From: Brasenia schreberi
Taxonomy: Eukaryota > Streptophyta > Magnoliopsida > Nymphaeales > Cabombaceae
Direction of reading: 5' to 3'
Length of the DNA stretch: 64,000 bases
Assembly (NCBI GenBank): GCA_036023115.1
Contig: JAYKKT010000047.1
Span: forward strand, 124,001 to 188,000
Shown here: positions 47,601-58,172 of the stretch, in pieces
Numbering within the stretch: position 1 is the first letter of the stretch
Layout: each line of letters opens with the position of its first letter
Notes under the pieces: generated by a model
What the model saw: only the letters and a program-made list of their open reading frames with translations
Told to the model about the DNA's origin: nothing
Databases searched by the model: none
Translations under genes and position numbers: made by a program

Positions 47601-50600
47601 TACTATAGAGACCCTCTCAGGACTTCACTCCACAGCTCTCACACCCGCTTTAGCCCCATCATATATATCTTTGATTGCTCGAATATAAGCGATACGAACT
47701 TCTTTTCTCTTCTCTGTAGCCTTCCACAAGACCTCTCTCGGTACCTATCATAGGTTTTTTTTTTCCCGGATCAATGAAAATCATGTGTAGAGTTGTGTCT
47801 TTGCTTCCTCCAATACCTCTCTCCATCAATCTTCGTAGAAGATAGATTGCCTTTCATAGTTGACCTTCTAAGGACATAAAACCAAATTGATTCTCTGAAA
47901 TATAGAGTCTCTTTGTCTTAATCTTAGTTTCAATTACTCTTTCTTTCTGTAGCTTTCATGGTATGACTGATGAGTTTAATCCAATCCTCTGTAAGTTGCA
48001 CAGTTCTGTATATCTCACACTTATTCTTATAAATAGGGATTAAGTGCTTCTCCTCCATTCATTTGACATTTTCTTAGATATCATTATCTCGTTACTTGAC
48101 TTTGTGAGTTGCTTATACCTTTCTTTCCTACGCGAGTTCCGTACCTCGATAGGTATATTATACGAATCCGACAGCTTTTGTTATGTCCGTGTTTGGTGTA
48201 CTTACCTCAAACTGGAGTCTACCAATAAAATATTTTATTTTGGTCTTCTTTTCTAGTGTTAGAATGTCAAGGAACCCCTAAAATCCCATGCCCCTCATTA
48301 AATAACTTGTGAAAATAACTCTTCCATCGATCCTTATATCATCATTTGCTACTAGAATTTTTTCATCCTCGTCCTTGATGCATCTAATATAATTAAGATT
48401 TTTGGTTTTCTTATCTCTAGCCCTAGCTATCCTAAAAATATCTTTTAAACCCTCTTTTGAGTTGAGTTTTTTATATAAATCCTCACAAATTTTAGCTTTT
48501 GCTTGACTCATGACCTTTTTCGCTTCCTTCTTTGCTTTCTTATAAGCATCTAAAGTTTCACTAATTTTCTTAGCATAATGTAATTTGTAACACGCCCTCT
48601 TTGCCTTTATTTTATTTGGCACTACTTCACTCCACCACCAAGCTTCTTTTTGTGCCGGTACACCTCCCTTCGATACATCTAACACATCTTTTGCCACTTT
48701 CCTAATATGTATAGCCATATTGTTCCACATATCAGAGGGTGTACCAACATAATTCCAAACATCACCTTGAAGGACTTTCTGTTTAAGTATATCTTCTTTT
48801 TCGCTTTTGGGGTTCCGCCATTTATTCCGAATAGCTCGATGCACTCTTTTCTTCTTTGTCCATTTTTTTATTTGTAAATCCATAACTAAAAGTCGATGTT
48901 GGGTAGTTAAGCTTTCTCCTGGAATTACCTTACAATCTTTACAACACGCTCTATCTTTTTTTCTACCAATAAAGTAATCAATTTGTGTTTGTGATAAGCC
49001 ACTCTTATAAGTAATTAAATGTTCATCTCGTTTTTTGAAGATTGTATTGATTATAAAGAGATCAAATGCGATTCCAAAATTTAAAATCTCCCTACCTTCC
49101 TTATTTATATCCCCAAAACCAAAGTTTCCATGAATACCTTGATATCCTCTTTACCGACATGTCCATTTAAGTCTCTTCCTAAACAAATCATCTCCCTTTG
49201 TGAAATCCTTTGAATCACCTTATCTAACTCTTTTCCAAAAGTTGACTTTATATTATTTTTTAGGCCTACTTGGGTTGCGTAAGCACAAACTATATTCAAA
49301 ATCTCTACTCCTAACACTAATTTAAACGTAATGATTCGGTCACCACATCGTTGTATGTCTACTACACTATCCTTTAAATCTTTATTTATGATAATACCAA
49401 CTCTGTTTCGAGCCTATTCTTTACCTGACGTATATCCTCTATCTCCTTTGCTTTTTTTCCAACCCATTTTGTCTCTTTTAAACATTATGAAAACATAGTA
49501 TCTTTCACCTCCATTAGCTTACCGGATAATGTTCCGATATTCCAAGAACCAATTCGAATCTTATTATCTAGGACTAGCTTCCTTACACCTGCATCCGTCC
49601 ATATTCAAAATGTGGAGATCCTCTATGAAAATTATTCCTACATTCGGGCGGCAATGTAGCGGGACTAACTTCTTTACCCACAAATGGTATGATTAAAAGG
49701 CAAAATGCAGGATGGGAGCCAGTTTGTATATCTAGGCATCTTTTTCAATTGATACCCTATTCTGATCAGGTATGACCAAAAATTGGGGTACTCATCGTTG
49801 AGGTGGATTGATGGAAATTTACTGAAAAGAGAATCAGTCTCTACTATAAGCTCCAACAAGTCGCTAACATCTAACATAAAACTTTCTTGCAGCCTTTTCA
49901 GCATAAATGCAGCCGATTCTTTCTGAACTCCAAGGTGTGCTGCTTGTTATAAAATAGTTCTAGTATGGATGATGCTTAGGAAGTTTCATGTTGCAATTGT
50001 AGGTGATCCACTTAGTGTGGGAAATCGTTTGGTTAGCACAACATGACCAAATCAATCCAGAGGCTAACTCAACTTAGTTTGGGAAAATATTTGGTTTTGG
50101 TTTGATCTTACGATAATGTGTAAACTTTTGCATATTCACTTTTTATTCGTGTACTAATTGTGTATTGCTTATCTTAACAGAGTATTGTAACTTTTTATCT
50201 TTTATCTGGTTGTTCCTCACTGGGCTGATACCTCGTTAAGTGTCAATTAGGTCTTCTAAGAGCTAAAGACAGGCTAAAGGACTTTATCTATTAGTCTTTG
50301 AGGGACCAATGAACTTTAATAATCAAAGTGCATCATTATGAATTAAACATTATAAATTTTAGTGCAATCTGCAAGGTTTCTATTGATTGCATTCATGTAA
50401 CAACTACAACCATAACTTGAAGTTGGAAACTTAACAAAAATGTCTATATATTATAAGAGATCATCTGCTCTTAAGGATCCAGATTGGTCATAGTATTGTT
50501 CATAATTGACTTTGCGGACATGTTTCAAAGTGATCTTCTGGTCCGACATTTATATAATGGTTTATCTTGTTTCTTCTGGGACAAACTTATTTTGCTAACA

Positions 50601-53600
50601 TACTAATTGTTTGAATGTGCATGAGTACTTTGTTAGGCCTATTCATGTTAAATATGTCAGTTTTCTGATCGTCTTAGATTACCTTTGACCACATTCTTTC
50701 ATGCTTTATAGTACCCTAGTATTATTTGGTTGGGGCTTTAGACATTTGAGAGATAGTTCTTATTGCATCAGATCCTTGGCAATTTCTTTCATACCTGCAC
50801 TAGTGCGCGATTTTGTTCGCTAATCTCTCAATATGCATCTATGTCTTTCATATCCTTGAGAGATTGCAAACAATTCTTGTTCTGTTGAATCTGCTCTTTC
50901 TATTTCTTAATTAAAACTAAACTGGAGTTGATTTGACTTGGATCTTATGTAAAACAACACTGAAGTAATTGTTCTTTCTTCCATACCTCTTTCCCTAGAT
51001 TTTCTTTAAAGTTAAAAGCTTCTTTGGAATAGCTTTAAAACTGGGGTTATCTGACGCACTATCAAGTTTGATATAATGGTTTCTATATAAGATGATAATA
51101 TTGGGAAGTTTAGTTGCTGCCACTTGCTTGCAAATGGCAATTCCCCTTAGGTTAGTTAAAATTATGATATTTGTGGGGTAGGATGTTCTCCCACTTTTTT
51201 TCGTTTTGGTTGTTCACTTCGTATGAAAAGGAATAGCATCTAATTTTCCGGGTATACTTGTGTTATTTTTCTTATTTTTGTAATACAGTCGCCACCCTGA
51301 GGTCCTCTGGGCACAACGATCTGATCAAGTATACCTGACAATTGCCTTGCCAGATGCAAGAAATGTTTCTGTGAAAGCTGAAAGTAGTGGATTGTTTAGC
51401 TTTTCAGCATTAGGCGCTCATGATGAACCCTTTAATTTCACTTTGGAGCTTTATGGAGCAATAATTCCTGAGGTTTGCTTCTTCTTGCTTTATACTTTGA
51501 ATTTCTTAATGGACCTCAAGCTCTTCATTGATGACAGTTGTGCCTGTGACTCTGTTCGCATGGAACTTTAATTTGAGCTCCTCATTCAATATCTATTTGT
51601 TTGTGGAAGGAGCGAAGGCTAGCAAAATTGTATAGCATATACAATATGATGTTTATATTTTATGAAAACTTGAGTACTGCTCATACATAGTAGTTAGATC
51701 AACTGACAGTAAGGTGCAAATAGGCCGTGTTCTTCTTTTGGTAAATGATTCTACACCAGCGTCTCAGGTATTCTTGAATGATGTACTCGTTAATAAAAAA
51801 GTTATTTGTTATGCTAGATTGTTAGTAATTGAAACTTCCTTGTTTGCTTTTAACCTCAATTGTTCTTTGAGAAAGTTCAATACTTCAATATGGTGAAAAG
51901 AGTCATCATCTTTTGCTGATCAGTGATTTTCCTCCTAGGTTTCTTTCTTTGCTCTTCGTAAGACAATGGTATGCCTGTGCAGAGTAACAAAATAACTGTT
52001 GGATTACGAAACATACTCTGCATAATCCCAAAAGAGCAAAAAGGATGGTGGAAAAGATTAACGAAATTGGACGGGAAACCTCCTCCTTACATAAAGGTTG
52101 ACTGGAGCAAATGGTGTGATGAAGATGAAGAAGATTCATCTAGATGTAAGTTACTGTAATGGGCCTTATGATTGGCTGGAATGAACATTTAAGAACTTTC
52201 TGCCATGGCATGTGAAATGTGGAATTTTTTTGGATTTCCTGATATACTTTCAGATATGCACATGTATGCATTTGCAGACAGATCGTTTGATGTGCTTTAC
52301 TACTTTTGCAAGGTTATCGGGTGAACCGAGTTTTTTGTTTAAGATGGATTGTTTGAGCATGTGTGCATGCATGCATACAATCATGAACATTTCCATAAGT
52401 AGCAGGAATTCCGCTAATATAAATGCTGCCAAGAAAAGGTTCTGCTTCAGGCGTATTAGTTAACTGCACTCCAGTTAAATCTAGGCCTTGCTCTGGGAAA
52501 AAGCCAAACTGATTGACGGGAGCTCATCTGTCTCCTTAACTGTATAAATGTATGAAGCATCTCAGTTCACCGTGGAACATGCTTCCGAGCATAGTTAGCT
52601 TGAACCTTCTGTGTGTGTCTGAAAGAATTATGTTATACATGCATGGAATAGGTGAAATAGTATCTCATCAATTCCAGTGGTAAGTGGCTAACTACTGTGA
52701 GCATAAAGGTCAGACTTGGATCTTTAGTTACATGTGATCTTATATACTGTTCATCCTATATGCTATATTCTAGCTTGACATACCCGAGTATTGCAAGTCG
52801 TGAAATGCATGCCTATATTGAGCTGTTCACTTTTTATCTTGTGTGCTTTCTCTTACAGTTGATGTTTTAGCTCGTGATACTGTTGCTGATTCTCTGGTAT
52901 GGATAAAACAGCCTTCTTTCTGACCTAGTGTGCTTCCTTTTATTTTGATATTATATTAACTATATATGCTTATACGTCCTGTACGGTGCAGAAACATGTT
53001 GGAGATGACCAGGATAGTGATGATGAGGGGATGCTATGTAAGTCCATTTATGGTTTTGGTTCATTTTGTATAAGACTTCACCTATTAGATGTTGATGTTG
53101 CCACATAAGATGTTTGTGTGGATGCTGCCGATTGACCTTGACGGGTTTTCAGCATCAGTTCTTGCCTTTATGCTTCCAGTGTCTACGGAATGGTTGTTTA
53201 GTGTTTTAGAAAATGTAACACTTTAATTATGAGCTGTGGCATAATTTTGTTCTCTAGACTCTATATACCTGGCGTGCAATATGCATAGTTCAACCATCCT
53301 AATTACTTGTATGTGACAATGTTTCTCATATATTTAACAAATGCTTGTCCTGTCACATGGATTGAGTTGCAAATAATGCCATCAAGTTTATGAAGTTTCC
53401 ATCATGGCTATCATATAAAAAATCACAAGGTATCCATTTAGCTATTCAATGCTCAAGCTGATTGAGGAAGTGGCAGTACAATTTATGAGTGTCTGGGTTA
53501 GAGCGGAATGTGAAGCTGGAAACCAAATCGCACAGTGCTGGATGGATCACATGTTGATCACCGAGCTTGACCAAATAAAGGGGCCATTGGAGCTACACAA

Positions 53601-54124
53601 AAGCAAGCCTTTTCCCATCTTAAGTAGGCTTGGTTACATGGATTTGTAGATTCCATTGTGCTCTATCTTGGTTCACACATCTAATTTTCGAAAAGCAAGT
53701 TTATCTTTTATGGTTTTCATACAACGTTCTTGAGGAGGCCTTCTTTGGCTTCTTTTGTAATGCATTCCATCTAACTTCTGACATCTTTGCACTATCATGT
53801 TGATTTCCACATGCTGCCAATGTTTGACATTCTTCTATTTCAATTATTAGATTCCTGAGCCTGAATAATCTTTATTCGGTAAGAAAATAAGATGCCAGAA
53901 ATGAGCTTAATATTACGTTCATAGTGGAGAAGCTCCTGTTTTTTCATGAATTTGCGTGCATTGCCCACATAGGGGGATGCTATGAGATGGCACGTTAATG
54001 CTTGTCCTATGTGACTGCTGTAGTCACTTGTATATCCTGTATAAATAATTTCTTTATGCTTATTTTTCTGCTTACATTTTGATCTACAGATCTCCCAGAT
54101 TTGGAGAAGGCAAGAGATGATTGA
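38683..54124 (+). CDS. p23-type HSP90 co-chaperone (CS domain), 6 exons
   Basis: Joined exons: 38683-38687, 51289-51472, 51983-52145, 52859-52896, 52992-53037 and 54090-54124. The total is 471 bp, 156 residues plus stop, with GT-AG borders and consistent phases. The CS domain covers about residues 3-110: it opens [19 protein letters not shown], includes FSFSALG and LELYGAI, and ends WWKRL and [11 protein letters not shown] followed by an acidic CDEDEED. The tail is acidic and ends [11 protein letters not shown], as in plant p23-2-like proteins. p23 binds the HSP90 N-terminal domain and stabilises its closed state; plant forms act in the cytosol and nucleus. Length is normal for the family. 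Intron 1 is about 12.6 kb because of transposons. Confidence 0.92.
38688..40350. other. Start of p23 intron 1, no recognised element
   Basis: AT-rich. An AT run at 39028-39047 is flanked by accaaa and tttggt and forms a perfect hairpin. Two imperfect repeats of 75-85 bp (about 39160-39235 and 39243-39310) share agtgataatt and ctcattagtagca. Confidence 0.6.
41400..42689 (+). pseudogene. Copia G pre-integrase and integrase fragments
   Basis: Frames 41400-41789, 42092-42337 and 42327-42689 hold the GAG-pre-integrase motif, the integrase NxxxERKN motif (TERKNQYI) and the integrase C-terminal motif ([15 protein letters not shown]). The integrase core between 41790 and 42090 has in-frame stops. 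Confidence 0.82.
42938..43483 (+). pseudogene. Copia G reverse transcriptase fragments
   Basis: Frames 42938-43156 and 43235-43483 match copia RT. The catalytic box reads YVND instead of YVDD, so the first catalytic aspartate is lost. A stop separates the two frames. Confidence 0.85.
43650..43820 (-). mobile_element. RTE segment H1 (duplicated 3' end)
   Basis: A 171-bp 3'-terminal RTE piece (tail caacaacaacaac to cctctttta) inserted after codon CDVPME of copia G. It shares private variants with J (46831-46985): cacatagccctatcatg, ttatttattg and ggttgtcctcaacc. Confidence 0.85.
43822..45870 (-). mobile_element. RTE copy H2, 5'-truncated
   Basis: Reads from a tail of caataacaataac repeats through the C-terminal domain (43864-44262), RT (44482-44853) and the linker, and stops after ttatgttggtacacc. 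RT motif C reads FAYD instead of FADD, a change shared only with copy I. The first part forms an inverted repeat with copy I. Confidence 0.88.
45881..46830 (+). mobile_element. RTE copy I, 5'-truncated in RT
   Basis: Starts at aacatgtgtgaggactcatg and runs through RT motifs B and C (FAYD) and the C-terminal domain to a ttgttgttgttg tail. The frame 45888-46370 is open for 160 codons and 46449-46676 for 75. Confidence 0.88.
46831..46985 (+). mobile_element. RTE segment J (duplicated 3' end)
   Basis: A second 3'-terminal RTE piece fused directly to the tail of copy I, mirroring H1 next to H2. It has a small deletion near the end (gtagtcgagtatgag). Confidence 0.85.
46986..49682 (-). mobile_element. 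RTE copy K, mosaic of two RTE families
   Basis: The ends match the common family: C-terminal domain 46986-47288 and N-terminal half 48301-49682 (endonuclease [16 protein letters not shown]; linker 48278-48883). The middle, about 47289-48300, is a diverged homologue of the RT region. It shows ENQFGFM, a broken FIDL/YDRVP equivalent and NGKLELW, and lies in register with the flanks. The last 260 bp of the 3' end are missing at the border with J. The 5' end is truncated at 49682. Confidence 0.78.
49683..51288. other. End of p23 intron 1
   Basis: AT-rich intron leading to the exon 2 acceptor. A minus-strand frame at 49674-49904 partly overlaps RTE K and has no recognised motif. A plus-strand stretch near 49710-49750 faintly resembles the copia region after RT, which would be the continuation of G, but I cannot support it. 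Confidence 0.5.
51289..51472 (+). CDS. p23 exon 2 (first half of CS domain)
   Basis: The acceptor is TAATACAG|TCGCC and the donor CTGAG|GTTTGC. Joined to AG from exon 1 it reads [12 protein letters not shown], the hallmark start of plant p23, then LPDARNV, FSFSALG and LELYGA. Confidence 0.95.
51983..52145 (+). CDS. p23 exon 3 (second half of CS domain)
   Basis: The acceptor is TGTGCAG|AGTAAC and the donor AGAT|GTAAGT. It encodes [13 protein letters not shown] and [15 protein letters not shown], the conserved end of the CS domain. Confidence 0.95.
52859..52896 (+). CDS. p23 exon 4
   Basis: A 38-bp exon between CTTACAG and CTG|GTATGG, encoding [13 protein letters not shown]. It enters in phase 1 and leaves in phase 0. 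Confidence 0.8.
52992..53037 (+). CDS. p23 exon 5 (acidic tail)
   Basis: A 46-bp exon, GTGCAG|AAACATG to GCTAT|GTAAGT, encoding [15 protein letters not shown]. The acidic content suits the p23 tail. Confidence 0.88.
53597..53800 (-). mobile_element. Possible fragment of a second RTE family
   Basis: aagccttttcccatcttaag, then ggcttggttacatggat and ccattgtgctctatctt, resembles a diverged RTE 3' end in the same orientation logic as the main family. It has no (TTG)n tail and lies in p23 intron 5. Confidence 0.45.
54090..54124 (+). CDS. p23 exon 6 and stop
   Basis: Acceptor CTACAG|ATCTCCC. It completes [11 protein letters not shown] and stops at TGA 54122-54124. The [10 protein letters not shown] ending is characteristic of p23-2-like proteins. 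Confidence 0.92.
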
Positions 54125-54954
54125 TCGGGAATGATTTGCTCAGATACGAGTCGTGATGGAGATAAAAGCAAATGTGCACAGGGGGATATCGGTAACTTGT
54201 GTGTTTTGCTCCTAACATGGCAAACTGATTCCAAAATATGTAGCTCAAAGTATAGATGTACACGATGTAAGGACGCTATTTAAATTGAAAAGATTGCTGC
54301 TCCGGTCTGGAATAGTTGGCAAATACCGTAGGTGCTAATTTAGTGTTGGAAAACTGGAACATATGAGCTGTAGTGGCTCTTTTAGAACGCAAGTATGCTA
54401 ATTTTGTTGGGAACATCTGGTTAGTGCCTACCCTTGAAGGAGATAGTTCCATATGCACATCATACCCTTGGTGAAGCTTCAAGTTGTGCTCTGAATGATG
54501 TAACAGTGTTGCCACTGCCATTCGGTTGGGCTTCTGCATCGGTTTACTAAATGCCATCGACTGATGAGGCTCGACATTTCCCATTGAACCATTTACCATT
54601 AAGCTTTCTAATTTGATGAATCAAAATCTATAAGGCCACGTTTTAGCAGGCTGGTTAAATATTTTGAAACAAAATTTACATCTGACTTTCAAATTCAGTT
54701 TTTGTTTTATTCCTAACTTTTTGCACCTGTGATTAACCTTGCTTGAATCCGCTAGGCGTAGTCTACTTGAACTTCAGTTCAGCTGAATTACTTGCTAGTG
54801 GTTATTACGGTGAGATATTTCTTGAATATATGTTGTATATGACCAGTCTCGTCAGGATTGAATTGGTGATTTTCAACTTGATGTAGGCTGGTAACGGACC
54901 TGGATCTAAGTACTTAATTGACTTGAAGCATGAACAATTCACATTTCACTTTTC
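54125..54954 (+). other. p23 3' untranslated and downstream region
   Basis: No recognised coding signal. The minus-strand frame at 54276-54599 is antisense to the probable 3' UTR. No clear polyadenylation site can be fixed from sequence alone. Confidence 0.5.
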
Positions 54955-54968
54955 CATGTGGTTCTAAG

Positions 54969-55468
54969 GTCAATTTTTTAAGGCAGTGGAATGGAAAAAT
55001 TGTTGGAGATGTTACACATAGATGGAGAAGGGTATGAAATATTCTATGTGAAGAGATGATATCATTAAAGTTGAAAGATAATATTAGAGTAGTGATTAGA
55101 CTTGATATATTTTATAGTTGAGTGTTAGACAATTAATCATTAATATATATGCAAAAGATGTTTGTGACTGAAGATGCTTAGATGGATGGGTTGTCATAAT
55201 AATGTGTTTATTATAAACAAATTGGAGTGACATCAATAAATGATAAAATGAGAAAGATGACTAAAAGAAGTTTTGGTAAGAAGGTATGAGAATCTAGATT
55301 GTGAAAATGTTAAAAGAGGAGGAAGAAACCGAAAAAATGTTGGAAGAAAAAATAAAGAATGATTTAGCTTATGTTGAGTTAATTGTTAGCATGACATATG
55401 ATTGGATTCTATTAGACAAAGAATCCATATAGCCACCCCATCTAGTATGGAAAAAGGCTCAGTTGTTG
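54969..55468 (+). mobile_element. RTE copy L, 5'-truncated and degenerate
   Basis: A 500-bp C-terminal and 3'-end piece ending agttgttg. The flanks catgtggttctaag (54955-54968) and catatagttctaag (55469-55482) form a 14-bp duplication with two changes. Many small indels mark it as old. Confidence 0.82.
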
Positions 55469-55651
55469 CATATAGTTCTAAGTTTTCAACAATCAACCAT
55501 GAATATGTAGAGTGAAAGGTGGGATCCTTAATGAGCTTTATGGGGCATGTTAGAATTTGGTCGGTGAACATCTTAAGGGAGGGAGAGATACATAATGTAG
55601 GAAAGGGCTTACTTTTGGTTTTGCAAATTTTGGAGTTATAAATTGTTTCAT

Positions 55652-56602
55652 GATGGTGCAAAAATATGAGAACCCATGAAGGAATGACAGACCTCTTTGA
55701 AGTTAATATTGGGTTACATCAAGGATCAACTTTAAGTCCATACTTGTTTATAATGGTGATTGATGAGTTAACAAAATATATTAAAGACGAAGTACCTTGG
55801 TGTATGTTATTTGCGGATGACATTGTGTTAGTGGAGGAGTCTAAGGAAAAAGTTAATAGAAAATTGGAACTATGGAGAGAAACATTAGAAAGCAAAGGCC
55901 TTCGACTTAGTAAAACAAAGACAAAATATATGTAATGTAAGTTTGATCATTTGGTTACTTCAGAGGACATATAAATAAAAATTGGCACACATTGCATCCC
56001 CCAAAAGGAAAGTTTTAAATACCTAGGGTTAATTTTTCAGAGTGATGGAAGAATTGATGGAGATGTTACGCATAGAATTAATGCTGGATGGTTAAAATAG
56101 AGAGGAATATCATGTATTCTTTGTAATAAGAAGATACCATTAAAGTTAAAAGGTAAATATTATAGAACAACAATTTGATCGGCCATGTTTTATGGTTATG
56201 AGTGTTGGACAGTTAATCATCAACATGTACAAAAGATGTCAGTGACAGAAATGAAGATGTTGAGATGGATAAGTGGTTATATAAGAAAAGACCATATACA
56301 TAATGAGGTTATTAGAAACAAATTAGGAGTGGCACCAATAGAAGATAAAATGAGAGAATATCGTGTAAGATGGTTTAGACATAAGAAGAACTTGGAAGAA
56401 GATATGAAAAACTAAATTTGGAAAGTATTAAAAGAGGTAGAGGACGACCACAAAAGTGTTAGAAAGAAACAATAAAGAATGATCTAGCTTATTATGAGTT
56501 AACTGCTAACATGGCACATGATAGGACTCGGTGGAAACAAAGAATCCATGTAGTTGACCCCGTCTAGTATGAAAAAAGGCTTAGTTGTTGTTTGTTTTGT
56601 TG
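55652..56602 (+). mobile_element. RTE copy M, 5'-truncated in RT
   Basis: Starts at atggtgcaaaaatatgag and ends in an imperfect ttgttgtttgttttgttg tail. The frame 55666-55935 keeps RT motifs B ([12 protein letters not shown]) and C (FADDIVLV). The C-terminal domain is open at 56185-56415. No clear target duplication. Confidence 0.88.
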
Positions 56603-56669
56603 TCTATTTTGAAACTAATTAGGAGTACATTATTTTTGAACTCTTATTTATGGAGTTTAAACTCTTCTC

Positions 56670-58172
56670 ATGTAAAGGATTATCCTTGCATGACAGGTTC
56701 CAAGCCCAATTAAAGGAGGGTTATATCAAGCTTTAGACAACCAACGTAAAGCTTTGTCAAACTTATCTATAATTAATTTTAGACATTATGAGCATTGCAT
56801 TGGATAGTTTCCTCTTAGTGACACATTGCATAGCCCGAATACAATGAAAAGTAAGCAAGGACTTCTATGTCTTCATTCAATTATTGTGAATCAATTGCAT
56901 AAAGGGTTCACATATTATGAATGGGGTAGGTGGAGAAGTTAGTCATATTACATTGTTGTCTGAATGTCAGAAACAAATTGCAAAGATTGTTTATGCATTT
57001 TAAGTATGAATGTATAAAAGGTAAGGAAATCAATCTTAGATAATAAGATACATATTGGGACTTAGAATATAAGAACCTTAATGGGCAAGATAATAAAGGT
57101 GGTAGTACATATTATATGTTTGTAAAAGACAAAGTAAGTTGAAGAAAAAATAAAGTAGATTAAGAACACATGTTTTAAATTATGATCTTGAGGAAAGGAA
57201 AAGACTCGAAATGAAGTTAGTATTATTATAAATAAAGATTTAAAAGATAGGGTAATAGACATACAATGACAGTGGCCGAATTATGATAATGAAATTAGTA
57301 TTAGAATAGAGACTTTAAACAATGTTTGTGCTCATGCACCCCAAGTAACACTAGAAGGTAGAATATAAAAAGACATTTTAAGAGGAGTTGGATAAGATAA
57401 TTCAAAGAGTTTCACAAAGAGATAGATTTGTTTGGGAGGAAATTTAAATGGACATGTTGGTAAAGAAGCATTAGGATATCAAAGTATTCACGAAAACTAT
57501 AGTTTTGAGATTTAAACAAACATGTTTTAGGACTCATGAAGGAATGATAGATTTCTTTGAGGTTAATATTGGATTACGTCAAGGAACAATTTTAAGTTCA
57601 TATTTATTTGTATTGGTCATTGACGAATTAACAAAACAAATTGAAGATGAATTACCTTGGTGTATGTTATTTGCGGATGACATTATGTTAGTGAATGAGT
57701 TTGTTAATAGAAAATTAGAACTATAGAGAAACATTAAAAAGTAAAAACTTTTGACTTAGAAGAACAATAACAAAATATATAGAATGCAAGTTTGATTATC
57801 GGACTATTTTTGATGTTATAAAAATTAATATTGACACATATTGTCTCTTGTAAAGAAAGTTTTAAATACTCATGGTCATTTTTTAAAGTGATAGAAAAAT
57901 TGATGGAGATATCACATATATAATTAATACATGTTGGTTAGAATGAGATGTACATGAGGTATTTTATGAGACAAGAAGATACCATTAAAGTTAAAAAATA
58001 AATATTATAGGACATCAACTAGACTCGTTATGCTTTATGGTTATGAATGTTGGGCAATTATTTATCAACATGTACAAAAGACAACCATCACACAAATGAA
58101 GATGCCAAGATCGATGAATGGTCATACAAGAAAAAACTTATACATAATAAGGTTTTTAGAAATAAATTGAGA
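56670..58172 (+). mobile_element. RTE copy N, intact 5' end, internal deletion, 3'-truncated
   Basis: The 5' part is complete from ctcatgtaaagg but heavily mutated. At about 57515-57525 the endonuclease region (gttttgagatttaaa) is joined to RT (acatgttttaggactcatg), deleting more than 1 kb. RT 57505-57726 keeps FADD. Homology ends near 58172 (aaataaattgaga), so the 3' tail is missing. Confidence 0.82.

Noticed and set aside
49674..49904. 76-codon minus-strand open frame in p23 intron 1
   Set aside because: It begins in non-RTE sequence and ends inside the RTE K 5' end; no motif supports it.
54276..54599. 107-codon minus-strand frame after p23
   Set aside because: Antisense to the probable p23 3' UTR, with no recognised motif.
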